Positions 8,373 to 17,289 of a DNA stretch of 64,000 nucleotides are shown piece by piece (the first letter of the stretch is position 1; each line of letters starts with the position of its first letter). Location of the stretch: NCBI GenBank assembly GCA_017461365.1, contig JAFTYG010000003.1, positions 124,001 to 188,000 on the forward strand. Reading direction: 5' to 3'. The notes beneath the pieces were generated by a model. It did not search any database, was not told the origin of the DNA, and saw only the letters and a program-made list of their open reading frames with translations. Both the position numbers and the translations under genes were made by a program. Source of the stretch: Clostridia bacterium (GTDB taxonomy: Bacteria > Bacillota > Clostridia > Oscillospirales > CAG-272).

Positions 8373-9656
8373 ATGAGTTTAACAAAATCTGAAGTAATTG
8401 AAAAGAACAGATATGAATTACAGTTCTCGGTAGACAAAGCGACATTCGATGCCGCTGTAAGTGCTGTTTACCGCAAGCAGGTAAAGAATATCACAGTACC
8501 CGGTTTCAGAAAGGGTAAGGCTCCCCGTTCCGTTATCGAAAAGATGTACGGCACAGGCGTATTTTATGAAGATGCTATCAACGATCTCATCCCTGCTGCA
8601 TACACAGAAGCGGCTAAAGAGTCTGCTCTTGAGATCGTAGGTCAGCCCGAGTTCGACGTTGTATCCATCGACGAGAACGGACTTGTACTCTCTGCAAAGG
8701 TTTATGTAAAGCCTGAGGTTGAGATCAAGGACTATTGCGGAATTGAAGTTGAAAAGGAAGTAGAAGCCGTAACCGACGAAGATGTCGATAGAGAAATTGA
8801 GACGGTTCGCGAGAGAAACTCCAGAGAGATTGATGTAACCGACCGTGCCGCTGAAATGGGCGATACCACTGTTATTGATTTTGAAGGTTTCTGCGACGGT
8901 GTTGCTTTTGAGGGCGGCAAGGGTACAGATTATGCGCTCAAGCTTGGCTCGGGATCCTTCATTCCCGGATTTGAGGAGCAGATCGTAGGCAAGAACATCG
9001 ACGAGGAATTTGATGTAAACGTTACGTTCCCCGAAGAGTATCATGCTGCTGAACTCGCAGGCAAGCCTGCCGTATTCAAGGTAAAGATCCACGCTATCAC
9101 ACACGTTGAGCTTCCCGAGCTTGATGACGATTTTGCAAAGGATGTTTCCGAATTCGATACTTTTGATGAATACAAGGCAGATATTAAGGCAAAAATCGAA
9201 AAGAGACATGAAACAGCCGCTGAGAACGCTGTCGAGGATAAGCTTGTTGAGGTTCTTATTGAAAAGCTTGAGGCTGACATTCCCGAGGCAATGTATGAGA
9301 TTGAAACAGAGAACTTTGTTCGTGACTACGATACAAGACTCCGTTCGCAGGGACTTGATCTCAAGACATACTTTAAGTACACAGGCATGAACCTTGACTC
9401 TCTCCGTGAGCAGATGAGACCTCAGGCAGAGCGTCAGGTAAAGGCAAGACTCGCGCTTGAAAAGATTGCTGCTCTTGAGAACATCGAAGCTACCGAGGAG
9501 GAGATCAACGGTGAATATGAAAAGATCGCTTCTTCTTACGGTATTGAGGTACAGCAGGTTAAGGACAGCATTGATGCATCCGCTATCGCTGATGATATGA
9601 AGGTAAAGAAAGCTCTTGATCTTGTAAAAGAAAAGGCTTTTATCAAAACAAAATAA
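8373..9656 (+). CDS. tig: Trigger factor
   Basis: 427 residues, full length. It is a ribosome-bound chaperone and peptidyl-prolyl isomerase that meets nascent chains at the exit tunnel. The N-terminal domain has the L23-docking signature GFRKGKAPRSVIEKMYG (about 45-61). The FKBP-like domain spans about 150-240 and the helical C-terminal chaperone arms about 250-427. GCGGAGG precedes the ATG. It is followed by clpP and clpX, a widespread order joining folding and degradation. Confidence 0.96.
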   Translation: MSLTKSEVIEKNRYELQFSVDKATFDAAVSAVYRKQVKNITVPGFRKGKAPRSVIEKMYGTGVFYEDAINDLIPAAYTEAAKESALEIVGQPEFDVVSIDENGLVLSAKVYVKPEVEIKDYCGIEVEKEVEAVTDEDVDREIETVRERNSREIDVTDRAAEMGDTTVIDFEGFCDGVAFEGGKGTDYALKLGSGSFIPGFEEQIVGKNIDEEFDVNVTFPEEYHAAELAGKPAVFKVKIHAITHVELPELDDDFAKDVSEFDTFDEYKADIKAKIEKRHETAAENAVEDKLVEVLIEKLEADIPEAMYEIETENFVRDYDTRLRSQGLDLKTYFKYTGMNLDSLREQMRPQAERQVKARLALEKIAALENIEATEEEINGEYEKIASSYGIEVQQVKDSIDASAIADDMKVKKALDLVKEKAFIKTK

Positions 9657-9705
9657 ATCAGAATAAATACTTATTTATGCGCAACAATTAGTTCGGAGGT
9701 ATTGC

Positions 9706-10308
9706 ATGTATAACAATATTTATAACGCATTGGTTCCCATGGTGGTTGAACAGGACGGCAAAGGTGAACGCTCTTTTGACATCTTTTCCAGACTTCTCAA
9801 TGACAGAATTATATTTCTGTCCGATGAAGTAAACGACGCGACCGCTTCTTTGGTTGTTGCACAGCTTCTCTTTTTGGAAGCAAAAGATCCCGATAAGGAT
9901 ATTTCCTTTTACATCAATAGCCCCGGCGGTTCTGTAACCGCCGGAATGGCTATTTACGATACAATGAACTTCATTAAGTGCGACGTATCCACTATTTGCA
10001 TAGGTATGGCAGCAAGTATGGGAGCATTTTTGCTCTCGGCAGGAGCTAAAGGAAAGCGTATTGCTCTTCCCAACAGCGAGATCATGATCCACCAGCCTTT
10101 AGGCGGAGCAAAAGGTCAGGCAAGCGACATTAAGATACAAGCCGAGCTTATATTGAGAACAAGAGATAATCTCAATAGGATCTTGGCTCAGAATACAGGT
10201 CGTTCCATAGAAGAAATTGCAAGGGATACAGAACGCGATAACTTTATGACCGCACAGCAAGCGCTTGAATACGGTCTTATTGACAAAATATTCGAAAAAA
10301 GAGCGTAA
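9706..10308 (+). CDS. clpP: ATP-dependent Clp protease proteolytic subunit
   Basis: 200 residues. Serine protease that forms the tetradecameric ClpP barrel. The catalytic triad is visible: Ser104 in GMAASMGAF, His129 in MIHQPLGG, and Asp178 in the RDTERDNF segment. '[12 protein letters not shown]' is the conserved oxyanion strand. Start supported by CGGAGG. It sits 49 bases after tig and 25 bases before its partner ATPase clpX. Confidence 0.97.
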   Translation: MYNNIYNALVPMVVEQDGKGERSFDIFSRLLNDRIIFLSDEVNDATASLVVAQLLFLEAKDPDKDISFYINSPGGSVTAGMAIYDTMNFIKCDVSTICIGMAASMGAFLLSAGAKGKRIALPNSEIMIHQPLGGAKGQASDIKIQAELILRTRDNLNRILAQNTGRSIEEIARDTERDNFMTAQQALEYGLIDKIFEKRA

Positions 10309-10333
10309 AACAAGTATCTGAAAGGAAAGATAC

Positions 10334-11641
10334 ATGGCAAATACAACCAAGAACAATTCAGGCATTAGATATTGCTCCTTTTGCGGAAGAAAAGAAAATC
10401 AAGTAAATTTTTTAATTCCCTCCCCTACGGGCGCCTATATTTGCGATTTCTGCGTTGATGCCTGCCAACAGCTTATCTATGAAAATACTGTTACCGATGA
10501 AAACAATATAGACAGCCTTACGTTTGAAACACTTCCAAAGCCTATGCAGATAAAGGCTACTCTTGACGAGTATGTGATAGGTCAGGACGAGGCTAAGGTC
10601 GCTCTTTCGGTTGCAGTTTACAATCACTATAAAAGAATTCTTTATAAAAACAATTCCAAGAATGAAGAGCCGCAAATCGATCTGCAAAAAAGTAACGTTC
10701 TTCTGATTGGTCCTACGGGAGTGGGAAAAACTTACCTTGCACAGACCTTGGCAAGATCATTGAAGGTTCCTTTCGCCATCGCAGATGCTACAACGTTAAC
10801 AGAAGCGGGATACGTAGGAGAAGACGTTGAAAATATTCTTCTTCGCCTTATTCAAGCTGCTGATTACGACATCGAGCTTGCGGAAAAAGGAATAATCTAT
10901 ATTGACGAAATAGACAAGATCGCAAGAAAGAGTGAAAACCGCTCGATTACGCGTGACGTATCGGGTGAGGGCGTTCAACAGGCTCTTCTGAAGATTCTTG
11001 AAGGTACTGTTGCAAACGTACCTCCTCAGGGCGGAAGAAAACATCCTAATCAGGAATTTATTCAGATAAATACTCAAAATATCCTGTTTATATGCGGCGG
11101 AGCATTCGAAGGTCTTAATAAGCTTATCGAAAAGCGTCAGGGAAATCAATCCATCGGATTTTCAAGCGAGATCAAGAAAAAAGACGAAAAGAAAAAGGAT
11201 GGCGTATTTAAAGACGTCGTTCCGCATGATATTGTAAAATTCGGGCTTATCCCCGAGCTTGTGGGACGTATTCCCGTTATCGTCACTCTTAACGATCTTG
11301 ACAAAAACGCGCTTGTAAGAATACTGAGAGAACCAAAAAATTCCATCATCAAGCAGTATGAAAAGCTTTTTGAGATAGACGGGGTAACACTTAATTTTGA
11401 CGATGCCGCCTTGACCGCAATAGCGGAAAAAGCAATCGACAGAAATACGGGTGCTCGCGGGTTGCGTTCTATCATGGAAACACTTATGATGCCCGTAATG
11501 TATGAAATCCCATCACGCGACGACATATCAGAGATCACTATTAACGAAAACTGTGTAAAAAATGAGGCTCTTCCCGAATACGTTATAAAAGAAAAAATTC
11601 TTTTGGACGACACGCCAAAAATAAGCGGAGAGTTAGAGTAA
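10334..11641 (+). CDS. clpX: ATP-dependent Clp protease ATP-binding subunit ClpX
   Basis: 435 residues. AAA+ unfoldase that feeds substrates to ClpP. The N-terminal zinc-binding domain has CxxC pairs at about 14/17 and 37/40. Walker A is GPTGVGKT (about 126-133), Walker B is [10 protein letters not shown] (about 190-200), and sensor 2 lies in '[12 protein letters not shown]'. Last gene of the tig-clpP-clpX set and closed by a strong terminator. Confidence 0.97.
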   Translation: MANTTKNNSGIRYCSFCGRKENQVNFLIPSPTGAYICDFCVDACQQLIYENTVTDENNIDSLTFETLPKPMQIKATLDEYVIGQDEAKVALSVAVYNHYKRILYKNNSKNEEPQIDLQKSNVLLIGPTGVGKTYLAQTLARSLKVPFAIADATTLTEAGYVGEDVENILLRLIQAADYDIELAEKGIIYIDEIDKIARKSENRSITRDVSGEGVQQALLKILEGTVANVPPQGGRKHPNQEFIQINTQNILFICGGAFEGLNKLIEKRQGNQSIGFSSEIKKKDEKKKDGVFKDVVPHDIVKFGLIPELVGRIPVIVTLNDLDKNALVRILREPKNSIIKQYEKLFEIDGVTLNFDDAALTAIAEKAIDRNTGARGLRSIMETLMMPVMYEIPSRDDISEITINENCVKNEALPEYVIKEKILLDDTPKISGELE

Positions 11642-11682
11642 AAAATACAGGAAGCATATTAAAAAAATGCTTCCTGTATTTT
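11642..11682. terminator. Bidirectional terminator
   Basis: 16-bp perfect stem aaaatacaggaagcat / atgcttcctgtatttt flanked by A- and T-runs. It serves clpX and the convergent GTPase gene. Confidence 0.88.
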
Positions 11683-11686
11683 TATT

Positions 11687-12628
11687 TTAATAAAAGGTAG
11701 CTACTTCTTGTTTTGGAGCAACGGCAAATTCCGTCGCTTCAACATAAAGCACGGGACCGGGCTGCTTGTAAAGCTTACTGTTTTCTATTTTTATTCTTCC
11801 CTTTACTGTCAGCCAATCTCGCGTTTTTAGCTTTTGAGGCGTTTGAAATACGCAAATAAGTCCTCCGTATTGAATATCATCCGCGCAACAAGTCATAATG
11901 TGTCTGCCGATTATAACAGAATTTTTGGGAAGTCTGTTATCTACGCACACAATTCCTTTGAATTTTACTGTTTTTCCGTCATAGCTTTCCATATTTTCTG
12001 ACAGTTCTCTATACCATATTGCATAGTCTTCGTCTTTGATTTCAATAACAGGTGCATCGATGTCAAACGGTAACGGATCTTCTATTTCGTCGTATTCAAC
12101 GTGACCGTCAGGGTAGTCATAAACTATCGCCGCGCGTCTTGTGACACCGCGTATTATCTTGTGTATCTCCTCTTTATCAATATCATCGGGCGTTCTGTTA
12201 AGAACTATCATTTCAGCGTCCACCATCTTATCGTACGCAAGCTGACGCATATTGTTATTGTAGCTGATAAACGTATTTGCATCCGCAAACATCATATTCT
12301 GATATATCGCCCAATTCGATGGCATATTTGCATATAACCGTTCAAGCAGCCACATACCGTTATACTCAATAATGATCCTATCTATTTTTCTGTCTTTCGT
12401 AAGGGCTATAAGATTAGCTTTTGTGATCCATTCCTCGTCTTCAATATATTCAATTCTGACATTCTGTCCCCAAAACTGAGTAGGATCAAGCTCCTCTACA
12501 CCTTCCTCACACATCAGAACCAGTGTTTTTTCGCCGCTGTTGAAGTTTTCATCATTCAGCGACTCTTGTATTATGTGAGTCTTTCCGCCCTCCAGAAAGC
12601 CTGTAAACAGGTACACAGGCAACTTCAT
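11687..12628 (-). CDS. COG0523 (CobW/P47K) GTPase fused to a YcgQ/TIGR03943-like C-terminal domain
   Basis: 313 residues. The N-terminal half is a COG0523 P-loop GTPase with Walker A GFLEGGKT (about 10-17) and a degenerate NKxD-like NRTPDD. The CxCC metal motif typical of the family is absent. The C-terminal part (about 215-300: GKTVKFKGIV...RHIMTCCADD...DWLTVKGRI) matches the OB-like domain at the end of YcgQ/TIGR03943 proteins, which accompany a COG0701 permease in zinc-responsive loci. The gene starts three bases after its partner GTPase, with AAAGGAG inside that gene's end. A role in zinc or other metal delivery is inference. Confidence 0.75.
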   Translation of the reverse strand: MKLPVYLFTGFLEGGKTHIIQESLNDENFNSGEKTLVLMCEEGVEELDPTQFWGQNVRIEYIEDEEWITKANLIALTKDRKIDRIIIEYNGMWLLERLYANMPSNWAIYQNMMFADANTFISYNNNMRQLAYDKMVDAEMIVLNRTPDDIDKEEIHKIIRGVTRRAAIVYDYPDGHVEYDEIEDPLPFDIDAPVIEIKDEDYAIWYRELSENMESYDGKTVKFKGIVCVDNRLPKNSVIIGRHIMTCCADDIQYGGLICVFQTPQKLKTRDWLTVKGRIKIENSKLYKQPGPVLYVEATEFAVAPKQEVATFY

Positions 12629-12631
12629 ATT

Positions 12632-13822
12632 TTACTCCTTTGCTCCGAACAACTCTGCAAGAGCAGCCTCGTTTATGTGTGCGCCGATAACACAGAACTT
12701 GCCGATTGCAGCAGGCGCTCCCGTTCTTACGTTGGGTTCTTCGGGAATATAATCAAAATAGATCCACTCACCGTCAAAACCCTCAACAAATCCCTTAGCT
12801 CTCAATATCATTCCGTATTTTTCGCTGTCTCCAAGAGCCGACAAAATAGTGTTTATTTTATCAACTGTATATTTTCTGACAGTCTCTGTTCCCCAACTTG
12901 TAAATACTTCATCGGCATGATGATGGTGATGATGGTCATGATCGTGCTCGCAGCAATGATCGTGATGGTGATGATACTCATGCTCGTCGTGATCGTGCTC
13001 ACAGCAACGATCGTGATGGTGATGATACTCATGCTCGTCGTGATCGTGCTCGCAGCAATGATCGTGATGGTGATGATGCTCATCATGATCATGCTCACAG
13101 CAATGATCGTGGTGATCATTGTTGTGATGATGGTGATGGTGATGCTCGTCATGATCATGGTGATGATGTCCGCACACAGGGCAAGTATCATCCTCATCCA
13201 TAAGTGCTTTGAGCTCATCCTCCATAGACACCTTATTTTCCATGGCATCTATCATTGTCTTTATATCAAGCTTACCCGAGGGCGTTGTAACTATCATAGC
13301 CTCTTCATTGTGAGCTCTGACAAGGGATAACGCCTCAGAAAGCTTATTTTCTGTTGTTTTATCCGTATGACTGAAGAAAATACAGCCCGCATGAGATATT
13401 TGATCATTGAAAAACTCACCGAAGTTCTTCATATACATCTTACACTTATTTACGTCAACAACGACAACAGAGCTATTGAGAACCGCTCCGTCTATTTCTG
13501 CCGATATAACAGCCTTTGTGACGTCGCTGAGCTTGCCTACTCCCGAAGGTTCAATGAGGATCCTGTCGGGCGCATATTCCTCTACGACCTGCTTGAGCGC
13601 CTTGCTGAAATCTCCGACAAGAGAACAACAGATACATCCAGAGTTCATTTCGGCAATCTGAATTCCCGCGTCCTGCAAAAATCCACCGTCAACACCTATC
13701 TCACCAAATTCATTTTCTATCAGAACGATTTTTTCACCTTCAAAGCCTTCCTTAATAAGTCTGTTTATCAAAGTAGTTTTTCCTGCTCCGAGGAAGCCTG
13801 AAATAATATCTATCCTTGTCAT
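12632..13822 (-). CDS. COG0523 metallochaperone GTPase with His/Cys-rich repeats
   Basis: 396 residues. Walker A is GFLGAGKTT (residues 9-17), the metal-binding C-I-C-C is at about 63-66, 'RILIEPSG' follows, and 'SHTDK' serves as the guanine motif. A CPVC (about 214-217) leads into a His/Asp/Cys-rich stretch at about 219-302 built from repeated HHHDHCCEHDHDE units, then the CobW C-terminal domain. The family transfers metals (ZNG1, YjiA, ZagA, NHase activators). Here the likely metal is zinc, given the neighbouring zinc aldolase and YcgQ-like fusion. A TTG at 13837 overlaps the ribosome binding site, so the ATG at 13822 is chosen. No clear promoter of its own is visible. Confidence 0.85.
   Translation of the reverse strand: MTRIDIISGFLGAGKTTLINRLIKEGFEGEKIVLIENEFGEIGVDGGFLQDAGIQIAEMNSGCICCSLVGDFSKALKQVVEEYAPDRILIEPSGVGKLSDVTKAVISAEIDGAVLNSSVVVVDVNKCKMYMKNFGEFFNDQISHAGCIFFSHTDKTTENKLSEALSLVRAHNEEAMIVTTPSGKLDIKTMIDAMENKVSMEDELKALMDEDDTCPVCGHHHHDHDEHHHHHHHNNDHHDHCCEHDHDEHHHHHDHCCEHDHDEHEYHHHHDRCCEHDHDEHEYHHHHDHCCEHDHDHHHHHHADEVFTSWGTETVRKYTVDKINTILSALGDSEKYGMILRAKGFVEGFDGEWIYFDYIPEEPNVRTGAPAAIGKFCVIGAHINEAALAELFGAKE
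12938..13130 (-). repeat. 51-base tandem repeats encoding the His/Cys-rich region
   Basis: Two almost identical 51-base units (12938-12988 and 12989-13039) plus partial flanking units encode the 17-residue HEYHHHHD(H/R)CCEHDHDE motif. Differences between units are single-base. Such arrays change copy number easily, and they also create long spurious open frames on the opposite strand. Confidence 0.8.
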
Positions 13823-13848
13823 TTTTGTACACTCCAAAATAATATTTT

Positions 13849-13880
13849 AAAGCAGAGGAGCACGAAGCTCCTCTGCTTTT
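13849..13880 (-). terminator. Hairpin between fba and the GTPase genes
   Basis: Stem aaagcagaggagc / gctcctctgcttt with a short loop, directly downstream of fba (minus strand). The T-run after it on the minus strand is short (ttt then aaaat), so read-through into the GTPase pair is possible. Confidence 0.7.
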
Positions 13881-13901
13881 ACAGGTTTCAGGTTTATAAA
13901 A

Positions 13902-14765
13902 TTAAGCCTTGTTAACAGAACCGAAGAGCTCCATCTTCTCTTTTACAGTTGCCTTGATAGCCTCTACACCGGGAGCGAGAACCTTTCTGGGATCAAATCC
14001 CTTACCTTCAAGATCCTTGCCTGCCTCAATATACTTACGTGTAGCTGCAGAGAATGCAAGCTGACACTCTGTATTTACGTTGATCTTAGCAACGCCGAGG
14101 GATATAGCCTTCTTGATCATATCGGAAGGAATACCCGTGCCGCCGTGAAGAACGAGAGGCATATCACCCGTCTTCTGCTGAATAGCGTCAAGTGTATCGA
14201 AGGAAAGTCCCTGCCAATTTGCGGGATACTTACCGTGAATGTTACCGATACCTGCCGCAAGCATTGTAACACCGAGATCAGCAATCATCTTGCACTCATC
14301 GGGATCAGCGCACTCGCCTGCACCAACAACGCCGTCTTCCTCACCGCCGATAGCACCAACCTCTGCCTCAAGAGAAAGTCCCTTGTCAGCACAAACAGCA
14401 ACAAGCTCCTTAGTCTTTGCAACGTTCTCCTCGATAGGATAGTGAGAACCGTCAAACATTACAGAAGAAAAGCCTGCTTCGATACACTTATAACAGCCTT
14501 CATAAGAACCGTGGTCAAGGTGAAGAGCAACGGGAACTGTGATATTCAGCTCCTCAAGCATACCGTTTACCATACCAACGATAGTCTTGTAGCCGCACAT
14601 GTACTTACCTGCGCCCTCGGAAACGCCGAGGATAACAGGAGACTTGAGCTCTTCAGCGGTAAGCAGAATAGCCTTTGTCCACTCAAGGTTGTTGATGTTG
14701 AACTGTCCGACAGCATATTTGCCGGCCTTTGCTTTTGTTAACATTTCTTTTGTTGAAACTAACAT
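13902..14765 (-). CDS. fba: Fructose-bisphosphate aldolase, class II
   Basis: 287 residues. Zinc-dependent aldolase splitting fructose 1,6-bisphosphate into two triose phosphates. Zinc-binding His residues lie in LHLDHGSY, NIHGKYP and LHGGTGIP. 'GAIGGEEDGV' and 'NVNTECQLAF' are the substrate-binding segments. Start supported by AAAGGAG and a promoter at 14802-14830. It is close to gatY/kbaY-type enzymes in length, so tagatose-bisphosphate specificity cannot be ruled out, but class II Fba is the default. Confidence 0.93.
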   Translation of the reverse strand: MLVSTKEMLTKAKAGKYAVGQFNINNLEWTKAILLTAEELKSPVILGVSEGAGKYMCGYKTIVGMVNGMLEELNITVPVALHLDHGSYEGCYKCIEAGFSSVMFDGSHYPIEENVAKTKELVAVCADKGLSLEAEVGAIGGEEDGVVGAGECADPDECKMIADLGVTMLAAGIGNIHGKYPANWQGLSFDTLDAIQQKTGDMPLVLHGGTGIPSDMIKKAISLGVAKINVNTECQLAFSAATRKYIEAGKDLEGKGFDPRKVLAPGVEAIKATVKEKMELFGSVNKA

Positions 14766-14801
14766 TTTTATATAGCTCCTTTAAAAAATTTATCTTTTAC
14801 T

Positions 14802-14830
14802 ATTATACACCATATTCAGCTAAAAATCAA
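14802..14830 (-). promoter_or_regulatory. Promoter for fba
   Basis: On the minus strand TTGATT (14830-14825), 17-bp spacer, TATAAT (14807-14802), 37 bases before the ATG. Confidence 0.8.
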
Positions 14831-14939
14831 GTGTAACATTAAAATATTTTTCCGATTTATTAAAAAATTAACAAATATTCGGTAGATATTCACATTGCCG
14901 AATGATATACTATTATAAACAGCTTTATTTGGAGGCTTT

Positions 14940-15161
14940 ATGGAAAACAAAATTGACGGTAATGATATGGAAATACTGTTGGGTGAGATATATGACGCGC
15001 TCTGCGAAAAGGGCTATGATCCTGCGCGCCAGATAGCGGGATACATACTTTCCGAAGATCCCGTGTATATAACAGATTGGAAAAATGCCAGAGGAAAGAT
15101 CGTTAAGATCGACCGTGATAAGCTACTGATAGCACTGATCGATAACTATTTTAAAAAATAA
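14940..15161 (+). CDS. ireB: IreB family regulatory phosphoprotein
   Basis: 73 residues, full length for UPF0297/IreB. In enterococci IreB is phosphorylated by the PASTA kinase IreK and regulates cell-wall (cephalosporin) resistance. The whole conserved core is present: IYDALCEKGYDP..QIAGYILSEDPVYIT. GGAGG precedes the ATG. ireB is normally followed by ruvX. Here it is followed 17 bases later by a D,D-carboxypeptidase-like gene, an arrangement that also points to the cell wall. Confidence 0.93.
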   Translation: MENKIDGNDMEILLGEIYDALCEKGYDPARQIAGYILSEDPVYITDWKNARGKIVKIDRDKLLIALIDNYFKK

Positions 15162-15178
15162 GGACGGAGGCAATTATT

Positions 15179-16534
15179 ATGAAAAGGCAAAAACTGTTTA
15201 AAATGATAATTGCCTTTTTCTGTCTCATCTTTGTTTTAATATCTGCTTTAGGTACCTTCTCCGTGTGCGCGTCGGACTCGTTTCCCGACGTATCGGGAGT
15301 AAATCAAGTGTATCTTTACAATTATGAAAGCAACAAGATCATATATAGTAAAGGCTCAGGAACATCAAGCATCGCCCCCGCCTCAACGGTAAAAATAATG
15401 AGCGGACTTTTGGCGATAGAGCATCTTGCTGACAGACGTGATGAATACGTTACTCTTACAAAGGATATGCTTGACGGTGTGGAGGGTTTTACTATAAATC
15501 TTAAAGCTGGAGATACCTTAAAAATAAACGATCTTCTATACGGACTTATATGCGGCGGAGGAAACGATGCTGCAATCGTTTTGGCAAATATATGCTCGGG
15601 AAGCGTTGAGAGCTTTGTGGCAGAAATGAACAGTACCGCGCTCTCTTTCGGAATGAAAAACACCAATTATACCAATCCAACGGGTATCGATGACACAGCA
15701 ATGAATACAACATTGAATGATACGGTCATCATATCAAAAAAAGCAATCGAAAACGAGCTTTTTGTAAAGATCGCCTCCTCTGTAAATCACACATACACAT
15801 TAAGGGACTCTGCCGAGACAAAAACAATCGCTAACAGAAATGCTCTTATAAGCAGTTATTCTGCCATTGGGTATCAAAATAAAAGGGTCAATGGATTAAA
15901 CGCAGGCATGACCGATCGGGGCGGATATTGCGTATCCGCCTACGCATCAAACGGACAGGACACCTATCTATGTATCGTAATGGGCGGTATAGAAGCTACT
16001 AATGGTAAGCTAATGTCTTATTCTGTTGTAAACTCTCTGCTCTCTTATGTATTTGAAAATTACACTTATACAAAAATCGCCGAAAAAGGCGACGTTATCG
16101 GAGAAATAACGGTAGACCTTGCGCTTCCCACTAACGGAAGTCAGGCGGTCACGGTAAATTGCATACTTGAAAATGACATTTACGCCTTTGCTCCGAGCAA
16201 TATAAATTATGACCGCGATCTCACATATAAGACATATTTTCACGCAGACGAGCTTACGGCTCCCGTTTATGAAAATACAATTGTCGGCGGCGTTGATATA
16301 TACTACGAAGATAATTATATCGCAAGCGCAAGGTTGCTTACAGAAAGCTATATACAAGAAAGCTCACTATTAGTCACACTGGACAATATGAAGCAATTCA
16401 CACTCTCGCGTACGATCCTTATATTCATTCTTATTCTTATCCCATCCGTGTTACTGTACTTTTATTTTACGGTTTGGAGAAGTAAGTTAAGAAAGAAAAA
16501 AGCAATCGAAAACGAACTCAAAAATAAAAAATAA
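15179..16534 (+). CDS. D-alanyl-D-alanine carboxypeptidase family (peptidase S11, DacF-like) with altered active-site motifs
   Basis: 451 residues. A signal peptide (about 1-32) precedes the penicillin-binding catalytic domain, which is followed by a beta-rich domain and a C-terminal membrane anchor (about 403-425) with a basic tail. The nucleophile motif S-T-V-K (S69..K72) is intact. The second motif, normally SGN, reads GGN (about 127-129). The third, normally KTG or KAG, reads N-A-G (about 241-243) in 'VNGLNAGMTDRGGYC'. The enzyme would trim pentapeptide stems outside the membrane. Loss of the third-motif Lys makes normal activity uncertain. Start supported by GGACGGAGG. Confidence 0.85.
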   Translation: MKRQKLFKMIIAFFCLIFVLISALGTFSVCASDSFPDVSGVNQVYLYNYESNKIIYSKGSGTSSIAPASTVKIMSGLLAIEHLADRRDEYVTLTKDMLDGVEGFTINLKAGDTLKINDLLYGLICGGGNDAAIVLANICSGSVESFVAEMNSTALSFGMKNTNYTNPTGIDDTAMNTTLNDTVIISKKAIENELFVKIASSVNHTYTLRDSAETKTIANRNALISSYSAIGYQNKRVNGLNAGMTDRGGYCVSAYASNGQDTYLCIVMGGIEATNGKLMSYSVVNSLLSYVFENYTYTKIAEKGDVIGEITVDLALPTNGSQAVTVNCILENDIYAFAPSNINYDRDLTYKTYFHADELTAPVYENTIVGGVDIYYEDNYIASARLLTESYIQESSLLVTLDNMKQFTLSRTILIFILILIPSVLLYFYFTVWRSKLRKKKAIENELKNKK

Positions 16535-16556
16535 GGTGATCTCTCACCTTATTTTT
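16527..16556. terminator. Bidirectional terminator overlapping both stop codons
   Basis: aaaaataaggtga / tcaccttattttt with loop tctc. It contains the stop of the carboxypeptidase gene (16532-16534) and the stop of the convergent membrane-protein gene (16549-16551), so the two genes share one compact 3' end. Confidence 0.85.
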
Positions 16557-17127
16557 TCTTGTTTTTCTTATCAAACAACGGCGCAACAAGTCTGAAATTT
16601 TTAAAGCCCGTATAATAAGCTACCCATGATACAACAAGCGCGGGAATTATAAACACAAAATATGACCACCATGCCGATATCATAGTCGCTCCGTCAGCAG
16701 ATATTTTTACGGACATCATAAGTCCCGTGTACATTCCGCCAAGCACCATATACGCAAGTCTTACTATCACTTCCATTGTCGAGGCAATACTTTCGTTCGG
16801 TATCAAATACGCCGCTACGATGAACAAGATCGCTATTAACAGCTTAGGTATATTCGCCACTGCCGAAATCAAAAGTCCCGTATGCGGACGGTAAGGCTTT
16901 TTACCCACGTCAACGGAAACTCTGTCCTTTGCGCCTATCTCCCACGTGGTGGTATATACCAAATACAAATAGAAAGCTATCGCAAAGGCACTTACCACGA
17001 TAGAAAGCGTATTACTCTCTGCCGCGCTCGTTGCCATTGATAAAAGCGCTCCGAATATTGATATTGCAAACTGATTTAAAACGTCTCTTACTACGTTGTA
17101 TGAATACTGTTTAAAAAAGGTTTTCAT
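16549..17127 (-). CDS. Multi-pass membrane protein of unknown function
   Basis: 192 residues with about five hydrophobic segments (about 15-35, 43-62, 85-107, 118-140, 150-172) and a Lys-rich C-terminal tail (DKKNKKK). No catalytic motif is recognisable. GGGGGAGCA precedes the ATG. It stands alone between convergent dacF-like and divergent recombinase genes. Function unknown. Confidence 0.7.
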   Translation of the reverse strand: MKTFFKQYSYNVVRDVLNQFAISIFGALLSMATSAAESNTLSIVVSAFAIAFYLYLVYTTTWEIGAKDRVSVDVGKKPYRPHTGLLISAVANIPKLLIAILFIVAAYLIPNESIASTMEVIVRLAYMVLGGMYTGLMMSVKISADGATMISAWWSYFVFIIPALVVSWVAYYTGFKNFRLVAPLFDKKNKKK

Positions 17128-17236
17128 TGCTCCCCCAACAAATATTTACAGCAAGCATATGCCTTGTGCATATTATATTAAATTTTTTACCGATTTTCAA
17201 TATGAAGAGAAAAAAATTTACACTTTATCCACTAAA

Positions 17237-17265
17237 TTATCACCGAATGTTATATAATATATTAT
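17237..17265 (+). promoter_or_regulatory. Likely promoter for the recombinase gene
   Basis: TTATCA (17237-17242), 17-bp spacer, TATTAT (17260-17265), 24 bases before the ATG. Confidence 0.5.
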
Positions 17266-17289
17266 ACAGATAAAGTTGGAGGCAACAAA

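Noticed and set aside
12938..13130. Tandem repeats as a CRISPR array
   Set aside because: Units are directly adjacent without spacers and lie in frame within a coding gene.
12566..13330. Long open frame on the plus strand opposite the GTPase genes, rich in Met/Val repeats
   Set aside because: It is the antisense of the His/Cys codon repeats (cat/gat tracts), has no ribosome binding site and no protein-like composition.
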